The translations under genes and the position numbers were made by a program. From the NCBI GenBank assembly GCA_003252535.1, contig QKDN01000054.1, positions 1 through 64,000 on the forward strand: 64,000 nt of DNA, written 5' to 3'. Under the pieces are notes generated by a model that had not been told where the DNA came from, did no database searches, and worked only from the letters and a program-made list of their open reading frames with translations. Of the stretch, positions 1 through 8,417 are shown one piece after another; positions within the stretch are counted from its first letter, which is position 1; each line of letters starts with the position of its first letter. This stretch comes from Campylobacterota bacterium (GTDB taxonomy: Bacteria > Campylobacterota > Campylobacteria > Campylobacterales > Sulfurovaceae).

Positions 1-102
1 ATCATTTTATTGGCTCACAGTCTCTATAAGAACAAACAGAAATATGATCCGAAAAGGTATCTGGAATTTACACAGCTAAAAGAAGGAGATGTTAGAGAAT
101 AG
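1..102 (+). CDS. C-terminal end of a probable IS110-family transposase (partial)
   Basis: An open frame enters from the left edge and stops at TAG 100-102, leaving 33 residues. The stretch LLAHSLYKNKQKYDPKRY resembles the last helix of the Transposase_20 domain of IS110/IS116/IS902 enzymes, where a hydrophobic run is followed by a basic segment and Tyr-Asp-Pro. These enzymes are DEDD recombinases that cut and join circular IS intermediates. The catalytic part lies outside the window, so the family call rests on this tail only. The structured noncoding DNA that follows would fit the right end of such an element. An unrelated protein ending by chance in a similar helix is the main alternative. 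Confidence 0.45.
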   Translation: MILLAHSLYKNKQKYDPKRYLEFTQLKEGDVRE

Positions 103-217
103 ATTGAGTATTTTTAGGGGTTTGAAAGGTGGAAACTCCCATCACCCTTTGATGGGAGTGTAGACGGCGAATTGTATACAGAAGGTCTACACCCCACCGT
201 CAGGTGGCAGCGGACAA

Positions 218-269
218 ACAGGAGCCCAAAGGTTCAGCTTCGCTTTTCGAGGCTGAAGCTACCGACTAA
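218..269. repeat. REP-like palindrome, copy 1 of 3
   Basis: About 50 bp with the order ACAGGAGCC, TTCAGC, GCTGAAGC, CCGACT; the two middle blocks can pair. The same order recurs at 8266-8318 and, more diverged, at 31265-31317, always in intergenic DNA. This copy is the least regular of the three. Confidence 0.55.
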
Positions 270-309
270 AAAATCCCGACAACTCAACTCCCTCTAACAA
301 ACTTTTGGC

Positions 310-315
310 TAAAAT
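310..315 (+). promoter_or_regulatory. Candidate -10 box (TAAAAT) for rpsB-tsf
   Basis: TTTTGGCTAAAATCGCGAC has the Campylobacterota-type -10 core with an AT-rich upstream stretch and no clear -35 box. A very similar GCTAAAAT string precedes the type IIG gene at 23281. The implied leader to the rpsB start is about 140 nt. Confidence 0.4.
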
Positions 316-461
316 CGCGACTCCGTATTCTTTTTCGGAATCGGAAATACTCATGTGATTATTCCTTGAAAGGTTGCGCATTGTGCGTTGAAGATCACAG
401 AGGGTTACAAACCTACAGTCGGAAGACTATAAATATCACAAATTATGCCAAGGAGCAAACA

Positions 462-1206
462 ATGGTAACAATGAAAGACCTACTCGAGTGTGGTGTACAC
501 TTCGGTCACCAAACTAGAAGATGGAACCCAAAGATGAAAAAATTCATCTTCGGTGAAAGAAAAAATATCTACATCATCGACCTTCAGAGATGCTGCTGCT
601 GAAGGTAAGACAGTACTATTCGTAGGTACTAAGAAACAAGCAAGAGGTGCGATCAAAGAGCACGCTGAGAGATGCGGTATGCCATACGTAGCGAGCAGAT
701 GGCTCGGCGGTATGCTCACAAACTACCCAACTATCAAAAAATCTATCAGAAAACTCGAAGTTATCGAGCAAATGGAAGAGAGCGGACAGATCAACCTTCT
801 TACCAAAAAAGAAGCGCTTATGCTCAGAAGAAAAAAAGAGAAACTCAACGAGTACCTCGAGGGTTACAGACACATGAAAAAAATGCCGGACATGATGTTC
901 GTCGTTGATGCTGTCAAAGAGCACATCGCGGTAAAAGAAGCAAGAAGACTCGGTATGAAAGTCGTAGCGCCACTCGATACAAACTGTGATCCTGACCTTA
1001 TCGACTACCCGATCCCTGGTAACGACGATGCTATCAGATCGATCAACCTATTCTGCCAGGAGATGGCTGAAGCTATCATCGAAGGTAGAGCAGCACTTGC
1101 TGAAAATGCAGGCGAAGAGGTAGAAGAGAGCGGTGCGGCAAGCGAAGAAGAGATGAACGAACTACTTGCAGAAGCAACTGAAGAAGAGACAAGCGAGGAA
1201 GAGTAA
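462..1206 (+). pseudogene. rpsB: 30S ribosomal protein S2, reading frame broken by a short internal deletion
   Basis: The start is ATG 462 with AAGGAG just upstream. The first frame reads a normal S2 N terminus ([21 protein letters not shown], then NIYIIDL) and runs into a stop at 600-602. The rest of S2 ([19 protein letters not shown], then [19 protein letters not shown] and an acidic tail) continues in the next forward frame from about 586 to the TAA at 1204-1206. At the join about a dozen residues that S2 proteins carry between the IIDLQ and RDAAAEG segments are missing, with a net frame change. Restoring about 41 bases would give a protein of about 261 residues, the usual length. S2 is essential for translation initiation and normally single-copy, so a sequence or assembly error is more likely than a natural null allele. 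tsf follows after 2 bases. Confidence 0.9.
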
Positions 1207-1208
1207 TC

Positions 1209-2270
1209 ATGGCAAACTTTGGACCAAAAGAGATCAAAAAACTCAGAGAGATGACCGATGCCGGTATGATGGACTGTAAGAAAGCTCTTACAGAAGCAGA
1301 CGGCGATATGGACAAAGCGGTAGCCTGGCTCAGAGACCAGGGTATCGGTGCTGCTGCGAAGAAAGCGAACAAAGTTGCTGCCGAAGGTGCAGTAGCTGTC
1401 AAAGTTGAAGGGAAAAAAGCGGTCATCATCGAGATCAACTCTCAGACCGACTTCGTCGCTCAGAACGACAAGTTCAAAGCGGTACTCGACAGAGTGGTCA
1501 ACCACGCGTTCGAGAACAGCTTCGCAGATGCAGACGCTATCAACGCTTCTACTATCGACGGTACATCTTTCGAGGAGTTCATGGCAGGTCACATCGCTAC
1601 TATCGGCGAGAAACTTGTAGTGAGAAGATCGGCTCTTATCCAGGGTGACGAGAACACAGCGGTCAACGGTTATGTCCATGCCAACAAGCAGGTAGCGGTC
1701 ATCATCGAAGCGAAATGTGACTCAGCAGCGACTGCTGAAGCTATGACAGCTGCACTCAGAGACGTAGCGATGCACGCAGCAGCTATGAGACCTACGACTC
1801 TCAGCTACAAGGATTTCGATCCTGCATACGTAGCAGAAGAGACTCAGGGACGTATCGTAGCGATCGAAAAAGAGAACGAAGAGCTCGCAAGACTCGGAAA
1901 AACTCTCAAGAACATCCCACAGTACATCTCTATGTCACAGCTTACTGACGAAGTACTTGCAGCAGCAACTGAGCAGCTCAAAGAGGAGCTCAGAGCAGAA
2001 GGCAAACCTGAGCAGATCTGGGACAAGATCCTTCCTGGTAAAGTAGCGAGATTCATCGCTGACAACACGACTCTTGACAAAGAGCAGTGTCTTCTTGACC
2101 AGAACTTCGTAATGGACGACAGCATCAATGTCGCTCAGTACATCGAGAACAAAGCAAAAGCTGCCGGCGGCAGCGCAGAGATCACCAGCTTCGTAAGACT
2201 CGAAGTAGGTGAAGGTATCGAAGTAGTTGAGGAAGATTTTGCAGCAGAAGTTGCAAAACAAATGAGTTAA
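1209..2270 (+). CDS. tsf: Elongation factor Ts
   Basis: EF-Ts is the guanine nucleotide exchange factor that regenerates EF-Tu-GTP from EF-Tu-GDP in the cytoplasm. The N terminus shows the UBA-like segment with the family signature (KKLREMTDAGMMDCKKAL, residues about 9-26) and the conserved SQTDFVAQND motif near residues 78-87 that contacts EF-Tu. At 353 residues it has the long form seen in Campylobacterota. It starts 2 bases after rpsB, so the two are co-transcribed as in nearly all bacteria. Codon choice (GTA, ACA, GGT, AGA) is that of highly expressed genes here, unlike the downstream biotin and transporter genes. Confidence 0.97.
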   Translation: MANFGPKEIKKLREMTDAGMMDCKKALTEADGDMDKAVAWLRDQGIGAAAKKANKVAAEGAVAVKVEGKKAVIIEINSQTDFVAQNDKFKAVLDRVVNHAFENSFADADAINASTIDGTSFEEFMAGHIATIGEKLVVRRSALIQGDENTAVNGYVHANKQVAVIIEAKCDSAATAEAMTAALRDVAMHAAAMRPTTLSYKDFDPAYVAEETQGRIVAIEKENEELARLGKTLKNIPQYISMSQLTDEVLAAATEQLKEELRAEGKPEQIWDKILPGKVARFIADNTTLDKEQCLLDQNFVMDDSINVAQYIENKAKAAGGSAEITSFVRLEVGEGIEVVEEDFAAEVAKQMS

Positions 2271-2290
2271 TTACCCCCGATATGATACAA

Positions 2291-2313
2291 TCCTAAGCGT
2301 ACAACGCTTAGGA
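2291..2313 (+). terminator. Hairpin after tsf
   Basis: A perfect 9-bp stem (TCCTAAGCG / CGCTTAGGA) with a 5-base loop lies between tsf and the LolD-like gene. It lacks a long T run, so it may terminate only partly. A TACAAT box overlaps its left edge (2286-2291) and could serve the next gene. Confidence 0.55.
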
Positions 2314-2325
2314 GCCCTTACATTT

Positions 2326-2976
2326 ATGTCCACACCTTTACTTCACGCTACGAACATCTCACACCAATTCGACTATGAACTCTTTAGCAATGTAGATTTT
2401 TCACTTGACGCTGCATCATCAGCGGCGATCCTCGGACGGAGCGGCTGCGGCAAATCGACCCTTTTGCATATATTTTCCACTTTTATGCAGCCCGTCACGG
2501 GGAGCGTGAAGCTCCTCGGACACGACCTCTACACTCTTAAGGAGTCCCGGATCGAGAGCCTCAGACGGCATGAGCTCGGGATCATCTTCCAGTTCCACTA
2601 CCTCTTCCGCGGGATGAGCGCACTGGAGAATATCGAGATAGCGACCCTGCTGAGCGGCGAGGAGATCGACCGGGAGCTGTTGCAACGGCTCGAGATAGAC
2701 ACGCTCATGGAGCAGAAGGTCTCGGAGCTCAGCGGCGGGCAGCAGCAGCGTGTCTCGATAGCAAGAGTCCTCAGCAAGAAGCCCCGTGTCATCTTCGCGG
2801 ACGAACCTACAGGCAACCTCGACAAGGAGACAGCACAGCTGGTGATGAAGATACTCCTCGAGTATGTCAGGGACAATGACGCCGCACTGCTCCTCGTGAC
2901 CCATGATGAGGAGATGGCAGGGCTGTGCGACGAGATACACCGTCTCGAGAACAAAACTTTGGCGAGGATCAAATGA
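2326..2976 (+). CDS. LolD/FtsE-type ABC transporter ATP-binding protein
   Basis: A 216-residue stand-alone nucleotide-binding domain of the MacB/LolD/FtsE class. Visible motifs are Walker A GRSGCGKST (37-45), a Q-loop near IIFQFHYLF (86-94), the signature LSGGQQQR (135-142), Walker B with ADEPTGNLD (about 157-165) and the H-loop THDEE. The DEPTGNLD form and the length fit LolD, which powers release of lipoproteins from the inner membrane. A LolC/E partner is not adjacent, so the exact substrate is inferred. Its stop overlaps the ATG of the next small gene (ATGA), suggesting translational coupling and an operon that runs through to PBP1A. Confidence 0.8.
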   Translation: MSTPLLHATNISHQFDYELFSNVDFSLDAASSAAILGRSGCGKSTLLHIFSTFMQPVTGSVKLLGHDLYTLKESRIESLRRHELGIIFQFHYLFRGMSALENIEIATLLSGEEIDRELLQRLEIDTLMEQKVSELSGGQQQRVSIARVLSKKPRVIFADEPTGNLDKETAQLVMKILLEYVRDNDAALLLVTHDEEMAGLCDEIHRLENKTLARIK

Positions 2977-3113
2977 CTATATCCCTCTCTGCGATCTTCT
3001 ATAAAGGGTTGATGTTCTTCGCTGCGATCGGTGCGGCGTTCCTCATCACCAAGCTCATAGGGAAGTTCCTCCCGAAGGAAAGCGACAAGGACGAGAATGA
3101 ACTATCGCAGTGA
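2973..3113 (+). CDS. Small single-pass membrane protein, 46 residues, unknown function
   Basis: It starts at ATG 2973, overlapping the stop of the ATPase by 4 bases, and its own end overlaps the start of bioF by 17 bases, so it sits in a tightly coupled operon. The sequence has one hydrophobic helix (about residues 9-26, GLMFFAAIGAAFLITKLIG) followed by a charged tail rich in Lys, Asp and Glu. I do not recognise a family. Overlap on both sides and a sensible membrane topology argue that it is real. It might be an accessory subunit of the neighbouring transporter, but nothing in the sequence proves that. Confidence 0.55.
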   Translation: MTISLSAIFYKGLMFFAAIGAAFLITKLIGKFLPKESDKDENELSQ

Positions 3114-4194
3114 GCTTCAGGCTCTTGAAAAGGCGGGAAGATTCCGCCGCAGAAAACTCTACGACACGCATCTCTTCGACCTTGCATCCAATGACTACCT
3201 TGGACTGGCGACGAGGAAAAAGCAGTTCCAAAAAGCCGTCGCGATGGTAGAGGAGTACGACACCTTCGCCCCAAAGGCGAGCATGCTGGTCAACGGCTAC
3301 CACCCGATCCATCAACACTTCGAGGAGCGGATCGCGGAGCTTGGCGGGTTCGAGGATGCGATCGTGGTCGGTTCGGGATTCCTCGCCAATATCTCCATCT
3401 TTGAAGCGCTGGTACGCAAAGGGGATGTGATCTTCGTCGACGACGAGTACCACGCCAGCGGGATGCTGGCAAGCAGACTGCTCGATAAAGGGGTCGTGTT
3501 CTTCAGACACAATGACCCGGACGATCTTCGCTCCAGGATCGCCGAACACAGTGCGAAGAGGATATTGATCGCCGTGGAGGGGGTCTATTCGATGAGCGGG
3601 AATGTGTGCGTGAGGGAGATCATCGGGATCGCCGACGAGCATGATGCCCTCCTGATCGTCGACGAGGCGCACAGCTCGGGGGTACTCGGGGAGAATCTCC
3701 TGGGACTCTTCGACCACTACGATATGCCCATCCGTCCCAACTATATCAAGATGGGGACGCTCGGCAAGGCCTACGGCAGCTACGGCGCCTATATCGCGGC
3801 GAGCGCACATATCGTCAGTTTCCTCGAGAACCGCGCCAAGCCGATCATCTACTCCACCGCCCCGTCTGTCTTCGATATCGCCCTTGCACTGGTCAACCTC
3901 GAGTATATCGCCTCGCACAAAAAGAAGCTGCGATCGAAGATAGCCAAACGGCTCGAAGCGGTCAGGGAGATACTGGGGATCGGGTCGGAATCGCTGATCA
4001 TCCCCATCCCCCAGAGCTCCAACCAAAAAGCATTGGAGAACCAGCAGAAACTGATAGAGCAGGGATTCGTCGTCGGTGCTATCAGGCAGCCTACCGTGAC
4101 TCAGCCGATCCTCCGGCTCATCCCGCAGCTGGGGGTCAGGACAAAGGTGCTCAGAGAGGCGCTTGGGCTGATAGCCAGGGAGTGTGTAGAATGA
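3097..4194 (+). CDS. bioF: 8-amino-7-oxononanoate synthase (biotin biosynthesis)
   Basis: This PLP-dependent alpha-oxoamine synthase condenses pimeloyl-ACP/CoA with L-alanine to form 8-amino-7-oxononanoate, the first committed ring precursor of biotin. Key features are LASNDYLGLA near the N terminus, DEAH at 189-192 (Asp189 pairs with the PLP ring nitrogen) and the Schiff-base Lys224 in GTLGKAYGSYG. Its 365 residues are slightly short but normal for Campylobacterota. Related 2-amino-3-ketobutyrate ligases look similar; bioF is preferred because this type lies beside the PBP1A gene in Helicobacter too. The stop overlaps the next ATG by 4 bases. Confidence 0.85.
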   Translation: MNYRSELQALEKAGRFRRRKLYDTHLFDLASNDYLGLATRKKQFQKAVAMVEEYDTFAPKASMLVNGYHPIHQHFEERIAELGGFEDAIVVGSGFLANISIFEALVRKGDVIFVDDEYHASGMLASRLLDKGVVFFRHNDPDDLRSRIAEHSAKRILIAVEGVYSMSGNVCVREIIGIADEHDALLIVDEAHSSGVLGENLLGLFDHYDMPIRPNYIKMGTLGKAYGSYGAYIAASAHIVSFLENRAKPIIYSTAPSVFDIALALVNLEYIASHKKKLRSKIAKRLEAVREILGIGSESLIIPIPQSSNQKALENQQKLIEQGFVVGAIRQPTVTQPILRLIPQLGVRTKVLREALGLIARECVE

Positions 4195-4880
4195 AGTGCC
4201 GCAGCCTGAAGATCAGCCACGAGGGGAAGAGTCTCGTCGATATCTCGTTCGAGATCAGCCATTCTCTGGCCCTCGTGGGACAGAGCGGCAGCGGGAAGTC
4301 GCTTACCCTCAAGGCGCTCCTCGGACTCCTCCCCTCCTCGATGGAGCACAGTATGGATATAGAAAGCGATTTTGACCTGGTACCGGGGAAGAGCGTCGCC
4401 TTCGTCCCGCAGAATGCTTTTACCGCCCTTTCGCCCATGAGCAGGATCAGGGACCAGTGGCTCCATGACAGGGAGTACGGCAAAGAGCTTTTCGGGGTGC
4501 TGGGGCTTGAGAGGAGTCTCTACGATCGCTTCCCCAGCGAGCTGAGCGGTGGGCAGCTCCAGCGGGCCGTGATCGCGATGGCACTCTCTTCGCGGCCGAG
4601 GCTTTTGCTCCTCGACGAACCAACGACGGCGCTCGATCCGGCATTGCGGGAGGATATAGTCGAAATCCTGCTACAATTACAGGAACGATTTGGTTTTTTG
4701 ATGCTGTTCGTCACCCACGATATCAAGATCGCCCGCACCCTCTGTCGTGACATGGCGGTACTCAACGGCGGGAAGGTCGTCGAGAGCGGTCTGTCGCAGA
4801 GCGTGATCTCTGCACCCAGAGAGGAGTATACCAAAAAGCTTATCGAAGCGAATTTTGCGAACAGGGAGTTTAGAACGTGA
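4191..4880 (+). CDS. OppD/DppD-like peptide ABC transporter ATPase, short form
   Basis: The start ATG 4191 overlaps the bioF stop. The 229-residue protein has Walker A GQSGSGKS (30-37), the LSGGQLQR signature, Walker B LLLDEPTTALD and an H-loop THD. These are typical of the peptide/nickel (Opp/Dpp) group, but it is shorter than the usual 320-residue OppD and lacks the C-terminal extension. The only peptide permease in the window (34795-35757) is 30 kb away, so the partners are scattered or elsewhere. It overlaps the GTG start of the PBP1A gene. Substrate specificity cannot be read from the sequence. Confidence 0.75.
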   Translation: MKCRSLKISHEGKSLVDISFEISHSLALVGQSGSGKSLTLKALLGLLPSSMEHSMDIESDFDLVPGKSVAFVPQNAFTALSPMSRIRDQWLHDREYGKELFGVLGLERSLYDRFPSELSGGQLQRAVIAMALSSRPRLLLLDEPTTALDPALREDIVEILLQLQERFGFLMLFVTHDIKIARTLCRDMAVLNGGKVVESGLSQSVISAPREEYTKKLIEANFANREFRT

Positions 4881-6907
4881 TCAGTGGATTGATAAAGGGA
4901 TCGATCATTATGATAATGATCTTCGCCGTAGCGTTGATGGCAGCATTTGTCTATGCCTACGAGGAGGTACAGCTCGATGCCGACAAGCTGATCAACTACA
5001 AGCCTGAGATATCCTCGGTGATCCTTGACCGCAACGGCGAGCAGCTCGCCTATGTGTTCAAGAAACGCCACCGGCTCTACGCCCGCTACGAGGAGCTCCC
5101 GGGCTACCTCGTCGAGGCGCTCGTAGCGGTGGAGGATACGAGATTTTTCGAGCACCAGGGGGTCAACCCCGATGCGATCATCAGGGCGATCGTCACCGAC
5201 ATCAAGGCGGGGGCTTTCGTCGAAGGGGGGAGTACCCTCACCCAGCAGCTGATCAAGAACAAGCTCCTCTCGAACGAAAAGAAGCTCGCAAGGAAGATCA
5301 AAGAGGCGATCCTCGCACTCAAGATCGAACATGAGCTCACCAAGGAGGAGATACTCGAGCGGTATCTCAACGAGATATTCTTCGGCAACGGCTACTACGG
5401 GGTCAAGACCGCCTGCAAAGGGTACTTTCACAAGGAGCTCAGCGAACTGACCCTCAAAGAGTCGGCGATCCTTGTCGGTCTCCCCAATGCGCCCACCCAG
5501 CTCAACCCCAACAAATACTACAAACGGGCACTCGCCAGGGCCAATGCCGTCCTCTACCGTATGAGGAGCATCGGATGGATCAGCGAGGAGGAGTATCTCG
5601 CCGCGATCAAGGAGACCCCTGCGGTCTACAAGACCACGCTGACGCAGAACATCGCACCCTATATCGTCGACGAGGTGAAGCGGCAGTTCAAAGGGAAGCT
5701 CGGCGATATCCGCACCGGCGGCTACCAGATATACACCACCGTCGATATGAAGCTCCAGAACGCTGCGAGGGATGCAGTGAAGTTCGCCTATATGAAGGCG
5801 TTGAGGATGTACAAGGAGAAAGCCGACAAAAGTACCCTCAACGCCGCCCTTGTCTCGGTCGAGAGCAAGACAGGGGATATCCTCGCTATGGTCGGGGGTG
5901 TTGACTATGAGAAGAGCGCCTTCAACCGTATCACCCAGACGAGCCGACAGCCGGGCTCCGCGTTCAAGCCATTCATCTACCAGAGCGCACTCGACAGTGG
6001 CTACAACCCCGCCAGCAAGCTCCCCGACCTCGCCCGTACTTTCCAGTACTACAAGGGGAACCAGCGGATGATCTGGTCTCCCAAGAACTACGAGGGGAAC
6101 TTCAAAGGGTTCGTCAGGCTCCGTGAAGCGCTCGTCCATTCGCGCAACCTTGCCACGATCAACCTCGTCGACGAGCTCGGTGTCAACACGATCCGCAAAC
6201 GTCTCGCTCTCCTCGATGTCCCGCATATCCCGCGCGATATGTCGATAGCACTGGGGAATCTCGGCCTCAGCCCGCTGAAGATGGCGCAGATATTCTCGGT
6301 CTTTGCCAACTACGGCCACATGATCGAGCCGCGACTGGTGAGCAAGATCGTCTCCAAAGAGGGGGCCGTGATCTATGAGACCAGGCCCAAAGAGATCGCC
6401 GACTTCACGAAGCCCGAGCAGGCGTACCTGATGACCGATATCCTCAAGGAGGTGATCACGAGGGGTACCGGCAAGACAGCGCAGGTCGACGGGATAGAGC
6501 TGGCGGGCAAGACAGGCACCACCAACGACGGTGTCGACGCATGGTTCTGCGGTTATTCGCCCACTATCGAGACGGTCGTGTGGTTCGGCCGCGATAACAA
6601 CAAGCCGATCGGGCGCAAAGCTACCGGGGGTGCACTGGCTGCCCCGGCATTTGCCTACTACTTCAGGGAGCTGCTCAAGATATACCCCAAGACCAAGCGA
6701 ACGTTCGACAAGCCCGACGGTGTCTACAGCGGTGTCACCGATGGGATACGGGAGCTCTATACGGCCATCTCGCCGCTTCCGACCAACAAATCGGTCACTA
6801 CTGACGGCAGCAACAGCAGTTACATCATAGATGAAGAGGATGTCGACCCGACAGAGAACGACAACAAAGGACCCAAAGGGGTGCAGAACAGCGGTTCGCT
6901 CTTTTAG
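4877..6907 (+). CDS. mrcA: Penicillin-binding protein 1A (bifunctional peptidoglycan synthase)
   Basis: A class A PBP of 676 residues that polymerises lipid II and cross-links stem peptides in the periplasm. A single N-terminal membrane helix (about 7-27) is followed by the GT51 domain with catalytic Glu86 in AVEDTRFFEH and the GGSTLTQQ motif. The transpeptidase domain follows, with SxxK (Ser361 to Lys364, GSAFKP), SRN in the HSRNLATI stretch, and KTGT (545-548). The tail is acidic and Ser/Asn-rich. It starts with GTG at 4877, overlapping the previous stop (GTGA). The bioF/PBP1A neighbourhood is also found in Helicobacter. Confidence 0.95.
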   Translation: MISGLIKGSIIMIMIFAVALMAAFVYAYEEVQLDADKLINYKPEISSVILDRNGEQLAYVFKKRHRLYARYEELPGYLVEALVAVEDTRFFEHQGVNPDAIIRAIVTDIKAGAFVEGGSTLTQQLIKNKLLSNEKKLARKIKEAILALKIEHELTKEEILERYLNEIFFGNGYYGVKTACKGYFHKELSELTLKESAILVGLPNAPTQLNPNKYYKRALARANAVLYRMRSIGWISEEEYLAAIKETPAVYKTTLTQNIAPYIVDEVKRQFKGKLGDIRTGGYQIYTTVDMKLQNAARDAVKFAYMKALRMYKEKADKSTLNAALVSVESKTGDILAMVGGVDYEKSAFNRITQTSRQPGSAFKPFIYQSALDSGYNPASKLPDLARTFQYYKGNQRMIWSPKNYEGNFKGFVRLREALVHSRNLATINLVDELGVNTIRKRLALLDVPHIPRDMSIALGNLGLSPLKMAQIFSVFANYGHMIEPRLVSKIVSKEGAVIYETRPKEIADFTKPEQAYLMTDILKEVITRGTGKTAQVDGIELAGKTGTTNDGVDAWFCGYSPTIETVVWFGRDNNKPIGRKATGGALAAPAFAYYFRELLKIYPKTKRTFDKPDGVYSGVTDGIRELYTAISPLPTNKSVTTDGSNSSYIIDEEDVDPTENDNKGPKGVQNSGSLF

Positions 6908-6934
6908 CACCCTAACACACAACAAAGGAGAGTT

Positions 6935-8248
6935 ATGCACAGCTTTGCCCCAGAGATCATCCTGATCACGATCCTCACACTGGTAGTCATGTCCGATGCG
7001 CTGGCAAACGTTACGAAAGTACCTTCGGTCTTCATCCTGCTTATCGGCTCCTATATCGTCTACAATTTCATCCCCTCGGCCATCCCGATCGACCTCAAAC
7101 ACTATTTCGATGCACTGGTGATCTTCTGTATCCCGCTGATCTTCATGGGGGATGCGCTCCACCTCCATTTCCATGATCTGAAGAAGTACGCGTTCGATAT
7201 CTTCTACCTCGCAGTGGTCTCGGTCGCCCTCTCCATCGCGGCGGGGGCCAGCCTCTACAACTTCGGTCTCTACGAGGGGCTGAGCCTGGGAGCCTATGTC
7301 TCCCTCTTCGCGATCAATATGGCGACCGATGCGGTGAGCGTGCAGTCGATCCTCTCGCGTTTCGAAGGGATAGGGCACCAGATCAAGGTGCTCATCGAAG
7401 GGGAATCCCTGGGCAACGACGCGACAGCGGTCATCGCCTTCTTCTTCATCGGACTTCCGTGGATGATGAGCGGCGAGATCGGCGCGGGGGCGGCGACTCT
7501 CAGTGCGATCAAGGTCTTTGCGGTGAGTATGGGGCTCGGCGTGGTGATCGGGTATGTTTTCTATATGGCGATGAAGCTCTTCAGCGACAAACGGGGTGAG
7601 TTCTTCGCCTTTATCGTCGAGGCGTATGCAGCGTACCTGATCGGGGAGCACTTCCATGTGAGCGGCATCCTCACCCTCATCACCGCAATCATCGCCACCA
7701 AGGCGTGGATCGATGCCGATATTGTAGCCAAAGAGGAGTCGCAGCTGGCGAAAAAGTCCAGGAGCTTCCTCGCCAGGATACGCCTCGACGATATCCATGC
7801 CACGACCAAAGAGAGGCTCGAATACATCTACGAGATGGCCAAGGAGTTCGGATACATCGCCGCGGTCATGATATTCTTCCTGCTGGCAGAGATGGCGGAC
7901 TTCGGGAAGATGTGGCACTACCGCTGGGAGATCGTGGCGATGTTCGTCGCGACGACGGTCATCCGTGCCCTTTCGATGGCGAAGTTCGCTTTCTTCGGGG
8001 AGAAGTTCAGCTCGATTGCCCCGGTGGGCAGAGAGGGGTGGTTCATCCTCACCTTCAGTGGGATGAAAGGGGCGCTCTCGATCATCCTCGTCCACATGAT
8101 CCCCGCATCGTTCGAGTACAAAGAGCTCTTCGAAGCCGTTACGACCGGGGTGGTGATCCTCTCGATCTTCGTCTATGGCACGGTGCTCTGGGTCTACTTT
8201 ACATTCCTCCGCAAAGAGACAGAGGCAAGGTTATTCGAGCAGCATTAG
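6935..8248 (+). CDS. CPA1-type sodium (or potassium)/proton antiporter
   Basis: A 437-residue inner-membrane protein with about a dozen hydrophobic segments. It shows the CPA1/NhaP hallmarks: an ATDAV segment in the mid-membrane helix with the ion-binding Asp, EGESLGNDATAV (usual EGES-x-ND), and GMKGALSI near the C terminus (usual G-x-RGA). It should exchange Na+ or K+ for protons and help control pH and salt, which fits a marine or vent habitat. The Pro usually found in ATDP is Ala here, and Lys replaces the usual Arg of the RGA motif. A cytoplasmic loop around residues 270-300 separates two membrane halves. GAGAG-type ribosome site upstream (6927-6932). Confidence 0.88.
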   Translation: MHSFAPEIILITILTLVVMSDALANVTKVPSVFILLIGSYIVYNFIPSAIPIDLKHYFDALVIFCIPLIFMGDALHLHFHDLKKYAFDIFYLAVVSVALSIAAGASLYNFGLYEGLSLGAYVSLFAINMATDAVSVQSILSRFEGIGHQIKVLIEGESLGNDATAVIAFFFIGLPWMMSGEIGAGAATLSAIKVFAVSMGLGVVIGYVFYMAMKLFSDKRGEFFAFIVEAYAAYLIGEHFHVSGILTLITAIIATKAWIDADIVAKEESQLAKKSRSFLARIRLDDIHATTKERLEYIYEMAKEFGYIAAVMIFFLLAEMADFGKMWHYRWEIVAMFVATTVIRALSMAKFAFFGEKFSSIAPVGREGWFILTFSGMKGALSIILVHMIPASFEYKELFEAVTTGVVILSIFVYGTVLWVYFTFLRKETEARLFEQH

Positions 8249-8265
8249 AAGTTGCTGTGTAGTTC

Positions 8266-8318
8266 ACAGGAGCCTGCGGCTTCAGCCCAGAAAAGGCGAA
8301 GCTGAAGCCTCCGACTCC
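8266..8318. repeat. REP-like palindrome, copy 2 of 3
   Basis: It begins ACAGGAGCCTGCGGCTTCAG and ends GCTGAAGCCTCCGACTCC. The arms GCGGCTTCAGC and GCTGAAGCC can pair around a short loop. It lies just after the antiporter stop and may act as a transcript end or mRNA stabiliser. The other copies are at 218-269 and 31265-31317. Confidence 0.65.
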
Positions 8319-8381
8319 CCTCCGGTCATCCTCATGACTGTCGCATTTGATTTACCCAATACAAAATCCAAAAAATTGTAA

Positions 8382-8387
8382 TATAAT
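8382..8387 (+). promoter_or_regulatory. Consensus -10 box (TATAAT) of the RCC1 lipoprotein gene
   Basis: TATAAT inside an AT-rich stretch, 30 bases before the start codon, with AAGG at 8407-8410 as ribosome site. No clear -35 box. Confidence 0.6.
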
Positions 8388-8417
8388 TAAATCTCTATAC
8401 CCAAACAAGGATCAGCG

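Larger units (their letters stand above)
103..461. other. Intergenic region with stacked inverted repeats, no gene seen
   Basis: These 359 bases between the transposase tail and rpsB hold no convincing gene. Three inverted repeats follow one another: a perfect 10-bp stem at 135-144/150-159, an 8-bp pair at 158-165/185-192 and a 5-bp stem at 194-207. They are followed by a REP-like palindrome (218-269) and a TAAAAT promoter box. The left part may be the noncoding right end of the IS110-type element; the right part is the rpsB leader. Confidence 0.6.

Noticed and set aside
366-461. Upstream ATG extension of rpsB
   Set aside because: S2 proteins start at the MVTMKDLLE segment, and AAGGAG lies directly before ATG 462.
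4520-8095. Very long minus-strand open frame (1191 codons) opposite PBP1A and the antiporter
   Set aside because: It is antisense to two clear genes, has no domain pattern and arises from GC-rich codon bias.
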